Origin: an uncultured Anaerovibrio sp.
GTDB taxonomy: Bacteria; Bacillota; Negativicutes; Selenomonadales; Selenomonadaceae
Assembly: GCA_902785445.1 (NCBI GenBank)
Contig: CACZYN010000124.1
Location: forward strand, 1-5,529
DNA length: 5,529 bases
Reading direction: 5' to 3'
The notes under the pieces are model-generated. The model worked only from the letters and a program-made list of their open reading frames with translations. It had not been told where the DNA came from and ran no database searches. This document shows, piece after piece, positions 1-5,529 of this stretch (positions are counted from its first letter, which is position 1; every line of letters begins with the position of its first letter). Position numbers and translations under genes: made by a program.

Positions 1-1344
1 GATTTATTTGTGGCTATTTTCTATTTATTGTTGCTTTTACAATACAATGTTACCCTGACACTTATCGGTGTAGCCTTTTCTTCTGTGGAAATAATACTGT
101 TTTTTGCTATGCGTCGGCATCTGACTGATTTGAACATGCGTATTCAGCAGGATGCGGGCAAGGCATATGGTGTGACCATGAACGGCTTAAGAATGATTGA
201 AACCATCAAGGCCAATGGTGATGAGTCAGATTTTTTTACCAAATGGGCTGGTTATCAGACCAAGGTTTTGACCGCCTCGCAGGAAACAGCTCTTTGGTCA
301 TTGTCCATAACTATTTTGCCCGCGCTGTTGGCTGGAGTAAATGGGGCACTGATTATGACCATAGGTGGTTTCTCCATTATGGAGGGTGCTATGACCGCAG
401 GTATGTTTATGGCCTTTCAGCACTTAATGGGTTCCTTTGCTGCACCTGTAAATGCCTTAGTAGGCTTGGGCTCAACTTTACAGAATACCGAAATGCAGAT
501 GCAGCGTTTAAATGATGTACGCCGTTACGAAGTAGACAGCCTGAATTTCCCGACAGAAGAAGAGGAGAGCCAGCAAACCTATCCGCGAGATAGACTTTCA
601 GGTGATCTTCAAATGGAAAATATCAGTTTTGGCTATAGTCCATTGGAGAAACCTTTAATTTCAGATTTTAACCTTCATGCCAATCCAGGTAATTGGATTG
701 CTGTAGTGGGAGCCTCAGGCAGTGGTAAATCCACCATTGCCAAAGTAATTACCGGTCTTTATGAAGAATGGGGTGGCACCTTATCCTTTGATGGAGTACC
801 ACGGAGAAAACTGCCCCGTAAAGTTTTACTCAGTTCATTAGCTTCGGTGGACCAGGATATTTTCCTCATTAGTGGAACTGTTGCAGAAAATATTGCTCTT
901 TTCGACACTACTGTACGAAAAAGTGAAATAATTCAGGCGGCAAAGGATGCCTGCATTCACGATGACATAATGAAGCTTAATGGCGGCTATGATGCTTTAG
1001 TATCAGAGGCTGGTGTCAACTTCTCCGGTGGTCAGCGACAACGTCTGGAAATTGCCAGAGCTTTGGCCATTAACCCTTCGATCTTGATTTTGGACGAAGC
1101 CACTAGTGCCCTTGATCCGATTACAGAAAAAACAGTATTGGATAATATCCGACATCGTGGTTGTACCTGTATTATAGTGGCCCATCGTCTTTCAACCATC
1201 AGAGATTGCGACGAAATCATCGTTCTTTCCCACGGAAATATCGTTGAAAGAGGTGTACATCGTGAAATGATGCAGCACGATGGTCCATATAGACAGCTTA
1301 TTGAAGAGCGTGAACAGGAAGATATGGAAATAGTGGAAGAGTAA
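1..1344 (+). CDS. NHLM-type bacteriocin/peptide export ABC transporter, peptidase-containing subunit (ABC1), 5'-truncated by window edge
   Basis: Inner-membrane half-transporter that exports a ribosomally made peptide. The frame is open from base 1, so the GTG at 10 is an internal Val codon and not the start. The visible 447 residues hold hydrophobic segments at about 1-17, 19-36, 97-120 and 127-150 (taken as TM3-TM6), then a complete ATPase domain. That domain has an A-loop 'FGY', Walker A GASGSGKST (bases 709-735), Q-loop Gln (853-855), signature FSGGQ (1021-1035), Walker B with catalytic Glu and SALD D-loop (1081-1116) and switch His in VAHRLST (1183-1185). All catalytic residues are present. 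The segment 'IKANGDESDFFTKWAGYQ' between TM4 and TM5 is typical of peptidase-containing exporters. The NHLM ABC1 family is about 700 residues with an N-terminal C39 Cys peptidase, so roughly 260-270 residues, including the peptidase and TM1-2, should lie upstream. The peptidase is inferred from the family and the ABC2 neighbour, not seen. The tail 'EEREQEDMEIVEE' is notably acidic. A plain LapB/HlyB-like exporter is the alternative, but the ABC2 partner argues against it. Confidence 0.88.
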   Translation, partial: DLFVAIFYLLLLLQYNVTLTLIGVAFSSVEIILFFAMRRHLTDLNMRIQQDAGKAYGVTMNGLRMIETIKANGDESDFFTKWAGYQTKVLTASQETALWSLSITILPALLAGVNGALIMTIGGFSIMEGAMTAGMFMAFQHLMGSFAAPVNALVGLGSTLQNTEMQMQRLNDVRRYEVDSLNFPTEEEESQQTYPRDRLSGDLQMENISFGYSPLEKPLISDFNLHANPGNWIAVVGASGSGKSTIAKVITGLYEEWGGTLSFDGVPRRKLPRKVLLSSLASVDQDIFLISGTVAENIALFDTTVRKSEIIQAAKDACIHDDIMKLNGGYDALVSEAGVNFSGGQRQRLEIARALAINPSILILDEATSALDPITEKTVLDNIRHRGCTCIIVAHRLSTIRDCDEIIVLSHGNIVERGVHREMMQHDGPYRQLIEEREQEDMEIVEE

Positions 1345-1349
1345 GGAGG
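1343..1349 (+). promoter_or_regulatory. Ribosome binding site of ABC2, overlapping the ABC1 stop codon
   Basis: The sequence AAGGAGG is a near-perfect Shine-Dalgarno site that shares its first two bases with the TAA stop of the upstream gene (1342-1344) and lies 8 nt before the ATG at 1358. It fixes that start. Ribosomes finishing ABC1 cover this site, so translation of the two transporter halves is probably coupled, which would favour equal amounts of two subunits of one complex (inference). Confidence 0.85.
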
Positions 1350-1357
1350 CTAAGCCA

Positions 1358-4126
1358 ATGATAAACACACATAAACTATTATCTGGCCAGCGCTTCCAGT
1401 TACATGACAATAAAAAATTTATCAAAGTCATGTCCGGTGTTGTAGAGGTTTATGCCGTGACAAAAGACGGAGAAGATGTTCTATCTTTTCGACAAAACTA
1501 TCTTATTAAAGTAAGTGAGGGAGAGTGTATATTTCCTTCCCTTGATGAATTCGATGAGATTAATATTCAGTTATACACTTTAGAAGATGCTGTGTTGACA
1601 GAAATTGCCTTTGATGAGCTGGACGCTCATGAATTGGCCCAAATGGCTCAGCACTGGTTTGGACGCCTGATGGAAATTTCCTGGCTGCGCCTTATGGCTG
1701 ACAAGGGAGATGATATGCTCCAGGCTTGGCTCAAAGGAAATATTTTTAAAAATATGGCCAACCGGGAAGAAGTAATTACAGAGCTTCAGGATCATGAAGA
1801 CCTCTTGTCCATGTTTTTAGGAATGCGTTTTGGCGCTGAAGATACCAGGTTATCCAGACGAATCAAAATGCGGGAAAGAGCTCGAAATATACTATTAGAA
1901 AACGGAATCCGTAGTCTATTAGGTGAAGAGCACTTATTTGCCGGTGAATCAGAATCTTCCTCTACTCAGCGAATTACTGTGGATACAACCTTCGTGGTAA
2001 AACAAGTGGCCAAAGCATTAAAAATGCCAACAGAATCCATAGGCATTACAGAAGAAAATGCTTATAAGCTGGATAATATTGGTCTGATACGCCGCCTTAT
2101 GCAAAAAGGAAATATGCAGATGCGTCTGATAAACCTGCCTGAGAATTGGTTCAAGCAGGACACAGGGGTTATGATAGGATATTACACTTCCCCGGAAACT
2201 GGCGAAAAGGATTTAGTTGCACTCATTCCCGAGCAGCCGGATATTTATCGTGCCATATTTCGACACAACCCTGAGGGATTTTTAATAACAGAAACAGAGG
2301 CAAAAAATATTGAAAAAGATGCTTTTGCCTGCTACGCCGGCTTTCCTTCCCGGAAACTGAAACTTTTTGATTTGGTTAAGTTTATGTTCCACCAATGCTG
2401 GAAGGCAGACTATCGTACCATAATACTTTGCAGTTTATTTGGTGGCTGTATTCCATTAGCCACTCCAATAATCACTGAAACCATATTTCAGGACATTATA
2501 CCAATTTTGGACAGACAGGGTTTGGCCACAGTTACCCAGGCTCTCATGGTAACCAGCTTTACCACTGCAGCCTTGGGAATAGTAAGATCAATTGCCGTAA
2601 TGCGTATTTCAACCCGCATAGAGATTTCAGCGGAGGCTGCCATGTGGGGACGTCTTATGCAACTTCCTACTAAATTTTTCCGGCGTTTTACTGCCGGGGA
2701 GCTGGCCAGCCGTATGGCGGGAATTGGCATAGCCAAAAATTTGGCCTCAGGTGAATTCGTAGGCTCCATTTTGAGCTTTATTTTCTCCTTTTGGAGTATT
2801 TTCCTCATGTGCTATTACAGCATAAAGCTTACAGCAGCAGCTATAGTAGTCTGGCTGATTTATTCCCTGTTTGTTGTGGCTATATTGCGCCGAACACTAT
2901 TTTTCCAACGGAAAATAATTGAAGCAGGTAACAAGTCCGCCGGTATGGTACAACAGATTTTTGCAGGACTGGCAAAATTCCGTGTACAAGGTGGCGAAGA
3001 ACAGGCCTATAATCTTTGGGCCACTACCTTTGGCGAGCACTGGCAATGGGGGTATAAGCTGAGGTGGCAAAATAACTACACTTCAATTATTTCCAGTATA
3101 CAGCCTTTTGTTCTTACCATGATTCTATATTGGATAGCTATGTATGGTATGAATGAACTTGGTCCGGACGGTAAGACAGTTCAAAGTAGCATTACCTACG
3201 CACAGTTTATCGCCTTCAATGCTGCCTATAGCAGTTTTAATGGTGTAATTAGTGGAGTAATCGGCCTTATTAGTAAGTATTATGCCATTCAGCCTCAACT
3301 GGAAAATCTTAGGCCAATTTTAAATGAGGTTCCGGAAAGTAATGAGGAAAAGCAGGATGCCGGCCATTTATCCGGTGCCCTGGAGGTTGGAAATTTATCT
3401 TTTGCCTATACATTGGTTGTGCCAGATGATAACGGTGGAACAACGGAAGTAAAGGGGGATGAAGTCCTTCATGACGTGAGTTTCTCAGTTGCTGCTGGTG
3501 AAAATGTGGCCATTGTTGGTAAATCAGGCAGTGGAAAAAGTACCCTGGTACGTCTATTGCTGGGCTTTGAACAACCACAAAAAGGAAGTATTTCCTATGA
3601 CGGACAGAATTTGGCTGATTTATCCCTCCCTTCGGTTCGATCCCAGTTAGGAGTTGTATTGCAAAATGGTCAGCTTATGACCGGGGATATTTACACTAAT
3701 ATTGTAGGCACCAAAAATCTCACACAGGATGATGCCTGGGCTGCTGCTGAAGCAGCAGGGGTTGCCGAGGATATCGCAGAAATGCCAATGGGAATGCAAA
3801 CTGTCATCAGCGAAGGTAGCTCCAATATTTCCGGTGGTCAGCGTCAGCGTATTCTTATAGCGCGGGCTCTAGCCGGAAAACCTTCCCTGCTTATTTTTGA
3901 TGAAGCCACCAGTGCTTTAGATAATCGTTCCCAAGCTATTGTTACCCGAAGTCTGGAAAAGCTGAAAGCTACTCGTATTATTGTGGCTCACCGCTTATCC
4001 ACCATTAGGAACTGTGATCGTATCATTGTTATGGATGATGGGCGTCTGGCTGAAATGGGTACCTTTGATGAGCTTATGGAAAAAGGTGGAATATTTGCCG
4101 ACCTTGTAAAACGGCAAATAGCATAA
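1358..4126 (+). CDS. NHLM-type bacteriocin/peptide export ABC transporter, permease/ATPase subunit without active peptidase (ABC2)
   Basis: Complete 922-residue inner-membrane half-transporter, the expected partner of the upstream subunit in a heterodimeric peptide exporter. Residues 1-85 form a beta-rich region resembling a cyclic-nucleotide-binding or cupin-like roll ('LLSGQRFQL', 'VMSGVVEVYA', 'EGECIFP'), as is typical of NHLM ABC2 proteins. Residues 86-195 are mostly helical, and 205-330 form a second alpha/beta region with no visible catalytic Cys/His pair. Six hydrophobic segments follow at about 352-372, 392-412, 468-486, 490-510, 574-597 and 612-636. The ATPase domain (about 674-922) has Walker A GKSGSGKST (721-729), Q-loop Gln769, signature ISGGQ (824-828), Walker B LLIFDE with Glu849, D-loop SALD (852-855) and switch His878, so it should hydrolyse ATP. 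An insertion rich in Asp, Gly and Thr lies at about 685-701, just after the A-loop Tyr684. The start is supported by a strong ribosome binding site. The gene is 13 nt after ABC1 and 21 nt before the TolC-like gene. Family assignment rests on the long N-terminal region fused to an exporter core and on the pairing; the substrate is unknown. Confidence 0.92.
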   Translation: MINTHKLLSGQRFQLHDNKKFIKVMSGVVEVYAVTKDGEDVLSFRQNYLIKVSEGECIFPSLDEFDEINIQLYTLEDAVLTEIAFDELDAHELAQMAQHWFGRLMEISWLRLMADKGDDMLQAWLKGNIFKNMANREEVITELQDHEDLLSMFLGMRFGAEDTRLSRRIKMRERARNILLENGIRSLLGEEHLFAGESESSSTQRITVDTTFVVKQVAKALKMPTESIGITEENAYKLDNIGLIRRLMQKGNMQMRLINLPENWFKQDTGVMIGYYTSPETGEKDLVALIPEQPDIYRAIFRHNPEGFLITETEAKNIEKDAFACYAGFPSRKLKLFDLVKFMFHQCWKADYRTIILCSLFGGCIPLATPIITETIFQDIIPILDRQGLATVTQALMVTSFTTAALGIVRSIAVMRISTRIEISAEAAMWGRLMQLPTKFFRRFTAGELASRMAGIGIAKNLASGEFVGSILSFIFSFWSIFLMCYYSIKLTAAAIVVWLIYSLFVVAILRRTLFFQRKIIEAGNKSAGMVQQIFAGLAKFRVQGGEEQAYNLWATTFGEHWQWGYKLRWQNNYTSIISSIQPFVLTMILYWIAMYGMNELGPDGKTVQSSITYAQFIAFNAAYSSFNGVISGVIGLISKYYAIQPQLENLRPILNEVPESNEEKQDAGHLSGALEVGNLSFAYTLVVPDDNGGTTEVKGDEVLHDVSFSVAAGENVAIVGKSGSGKSTLVRLLLGFEQPQKGSISYDGQNLADLSLPSVRSQLGVVLQNGQLMTGDIYTNIVGTKNLTQDDAWAAAEAAGVAEDIAEMPMGMQTVISEGSSNISGGQRQRILIARALAGKPSLLIFDEATSALDNRSQAIVTRSLEKLKATRIIVAHRLSTIRNCDRIIVMDDGRLAEMGTFDELMEKGGIFADLVKRQIA

Positions 4127-4130
4127 TTAT

Positions 4131-4139
4131 AGAAGGTGA
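4131..4139 (+). promoter_or_regulatory. Ribosome binding site of the TolC-like gene
   Basis: AGAAGGTGA is a good Shine-Dalgarno match 8 nt upstream of the ATG at 4148 and lies inside the 21-nt gap after the ABC2 stop codon. The gap is AT-rich, too short for an independent promoter and has no hairpin, so the TolC-like gene is expected to be read from the transporter transcript. Confidence 0.8.
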
Positions 4140-4147
4140 ATCTGTAT

Positions 4148-4210
4148 ATGAAGAAATCACTTATTATAGCATTGATGCTAGTGGCCTGCAATGTTGGACA
4201 GGTTTCAGCC
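4148..4210 (+). other. Signal peptide of the TolC-like protein, with a competing lipobox
   Basis: Residues 1-21 have a basic start (MKK), a hydrophobic core (SLIIALMLVA) and a plausible signal peptidase I site after VSA, before Gln22. Inside the same segment, LVAC at residues 11-14 also matches a lipobox, which would instead make Cys14 a lipidated N terminus. The hydrophobic stretch before Cys14 is short, so ordinary cleavage after Ala21 is slightly favoured. Either route sends the protein across the inner membrane. Confidence 0.7.
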
Positions 4211-5529
4211 CAATCACAAACTCCTGATGTAAACCAAGAAGAAAACTTACCTCTTTCCCTGGCTGAAAGTATTGATATTGCCTTAAATAATAACGATCAA
4301 ATTCAATCATCTCAGTCAGGCAGAGAAGCGAGCAAATGGGGACTGGTATCTGCACAACGAACGACCGGCCCAACTGCTGGCTGGGCATCTGATTTCAATC
4401 GAACCAGAGCGCGTAAATATGGAATGTATCTCTATGGTACTTCCTATTCCAACAGCTGGACTCTTACAATCCCCATCTATACTGGTGGACAACTGGAAGG
4501 GCAGATAGACAAAAACCGCTATCTTTTAAATCAAGCAGATCTGAATTTGGAAAATATAAAGCAAACTGTTCGTTACAAAACAGCTAATGCTTATGCCAAT
4601 CTTTTACATAAAAAGAATGAGACCGAAATTGCCAAAGAGGCTGTAGAAATGTCTAATAGCCAATTAAGGCTTATTCAGGACCAATATAGTGAAGGGGCTG
4701 TAGCCAAGGCAGATGTACTAATGATGGAAGTTCGTCTGGCAAATAATCGACAAACTCTCATGTCTGCCCAAGGAAACTTGGAAATTGCCAAATATGATTT
4801 GATCAATGTAATGGGCCTCTCAGGCACTATTAATGTGGAACCTACAGATGTATTTTCCTATGAACCTTATCCTAAAGAACTTTCTGAATGTGAGGAATAC
4901 GCCCTAGAACACCGTCCTGATGGAATTGCCGCCGAGTACGGTATAAAAATAGCAGATGCTAATAAAGATTCAGCCAAGTCCGGCTATCGTCCAAAAATTA
5001 CAGGCAGTATAGGTAGGGGCATTGCAGGCGAAAAGCCTTTTGGTATGGAAGATAGTGATAATCTGGCAGCAATCATTAATTTTAAATGGAATATTTTTGA
5101 TAATGGCATAACCTCCGCCAATGTTTCTCAAGCGGATGCCTTAGTACAGCAATCCCAATTTGATGCAGAGTATATAAAAAAGAATATAACCTGGGAAACC
5201 CGAACAGCCTATATGAAAATGAAAACCGCGGAAAAAAACATTCAAGAAGCTACAGCTGCGGTAAAACAGGCGGAAGAGAGCTATCTTATAGCCCAAGTAC
5301 GTTATGAAGAAGGAGTGGATATATTACTAAATCTGCTAGATGCCCAGGAACGGCTTACTCAGGCCAGATCAAATTATTCAACTGCCCTATATCAATATAA
5401 TCTTTATAGAGTAACTCTGGATAAAGCCATGGGGGTACCGGTAGATTTGGATGTACCACGCTATGTTGAAGCAGAAAAAAATGGTTTATCATCGGACAAG
5501 GCATTGAAATCAGCGGAAATTCATTATAA
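4148..5529 (+). CDS. TolC-family outer-membrane efflux/secretion channel, 3' end beyond the window
   Basis: Trimeric outer-membrane channel component, likely the exit duct for the peptide pumped by the two upstream ABC subunits. The 460 codons seen begin with an export signal (residues 1-21). Next come the family's opening helix 'LSLAESIDIALNNN' (36-49), a first beta/turn region with 'IPIYTGGQLEG' (108-118), and long helices with 'YSEGAVAKADVLMMEVRLA' (180-198). A second, equivalent half has 'FKWNIFDNGITSANV' (312-326) and 'YEEGVDILLNLLDAQERL' (386-403), ending in 'LDKAMGVPVD'. The two halves show the internal duplication that gives each protomer its two pairs of strands and helices. The 460 residues already reach the usual length of the family, so only a short C-terminal tail is missing. 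The frame stays open to the last base (final codon TAT then 'aa'); the TAA that ends the window is out of frame. The composition resembles Negativicutes TolC homologues, from memory. Assignment to this exporter rests on operon position; a multidrug role cannot be excluded. Confidence 0.92.
   Translation, partial: MKKSLIIALMLVACNVGQVSAQSQTPDVNQEENLPLSLAESIDIALNNNDQIQSSQSGREASKWGLVSAQRTTGPTAGWASDFNRTRARKYGMYLYGTSYSNSWTLTIPIYTGGQLEGQIDKNRYLLNQADLNLENIKQTVRYKTANAYANLLHKKNETEIAKEAVEMSNSQLRLIQDQYSEGAVAKADVLMMEVRLANNRQTLMSAQGNLEIAKYDLINVMGLSGTINVEPTDVFSYEPYPKELSECEEYALEHRPDGIAAEYGIKIADANKDSAKSGYRPKITGSIGRGIAGEKPFGMEDSDNLAAIINFKWNIFDNGITSANVSQADALVQQSQFDAEYIKKNITWETRTAYMKMKTAEKNIQEATAAVKQAEESYLIAQVRYEEGVDILLNLLDAQERLTQARSNYSTALYQYNLYRVTLDKAMGVPVDLDVPRYVEAEKNGLSSDKALKSAEIHY

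Noticed and set aside
10..12. GTG at base 10 as the start codon of the first gene
   Set aside because: The frame is open to base 1 and begins inside a transmembrane helix. The family has a peptidase and two more helices before this point, and no ribosome binding site can be seen.
243..515. 90-residue + strand open frame inside ABC1
   Set aside because: It lies wholly within the ABC1 coding frame, has no ribosome binding site, and its composition (rich in Cys, Trp, Arg, Tyr) is that of an out-of-frame reading.
1003..1431. Three - strand open frames of 60-79 residues across the end of ABC1
   Set aside because: They are antisense to the conserved signature, Walker B and switch regions of the ATPase; they overlap one another and lack start signals or recognisable domains.
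2488..2808. 106-residue - strand open frame within ABC2
   Set aside because: It is antisense to the transmembrane region of a complete conserved gene, with no ribosome binding site or domain; it is a product of the long opposite frame.
1024..3843. 14-bp direct repeat tccggtggtcagcg at 1024-1037 and 3830-3843
   Set aside because: Both copies encode the conserved SGGQR part of the ABC signature in the two paralogous ATPase domains, so the repeat reflects protein constraint, not a DNA element.
4127..4147. Possible terminator or promoter between ABC2 and the TolC-like gene
   Set aside because: The 21-nt gap has no inverted repeat, T-run or -35/-10 pair; only the ribosome binding site is supported.
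3309..4388. Three further - strand open frames of 67-89 residues (3309-3578, 3988-4191, 4164-4388)
   Set aside because: They are antisense to ABC2 and to the start of the TolC-like gene, and contain no recognisable protein features.

Overview
The window looks like a segment from a Negativicutes-type organism, a Firmicute with a double membrane. I infer this mainly from the last gene, a TolC-family outer-membrane channel with a signal peptide. Its phrases 'YTGGQLEGQI', 'EHRPDGIAAEYG', 'AGYRPK'-like 'SGYRPK', 'NIFDNG', and the ending 'LDKAMGVPVD' resemble TolC homologues I associate with Selenomonas/Anaerovibrio/Megasphaera relatives. The moderate GC content, the strong Shine-Dalgarno sites (AAGGAGG, GAAGGTGA) and the Firmicute-like coding style fit this. 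I cannot name the genus.

Layout: three genes on the + strand fill essentially all of the sequence. (1) 1-1344 is the 3' part of a peptidase-containing ABC exporter of the NHLM (nitrile hydratase leader microcin/bacteriocin) type. Only the last transmembrane helices and the complete ATPase domain are present; the C39 peptidase expected at the N terminus would lie upstream. (2) 1358-4126 is a complete 922-residue partner ABC exporter, the NHLM ABC2 type, with a long cytosolic N-terminal region in place of a peptidase. (3) 4148-5529 is a TolC-like outer-membrane factor that is still open when the window ends. The gaps are 13 and 21 nt, each carrying a ribosome binding site and no terminator or promoter, so this is one operon.

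How they work together: the two ABC half-transporters probably form a heterodimeric exporter in the inner membrane. The first would cut the leader from a ribosomally made peptide at a double-glycine-type site and the pair would move it across the membrane. The TolC-like protein would carry it through the outer membrane. A periplasmic adaptor (HlyD family) would be needed and is not in the window; upstream is the most likely place, since NHLM loci commonly encode one next to ABC1. No precursor peptide or modification enzyme is visible, so the cargo is unknown.

The points most worth following up are the pairing of an NHLM exporter with a dedicated TolC, the possible degenerate peptidase-like fold in the N-terminal region of ABC2, a loop insertion beside the ATP site of ABC2, and an ambiguous lipoprotein/ordinary signal peptide on the TolC protein.
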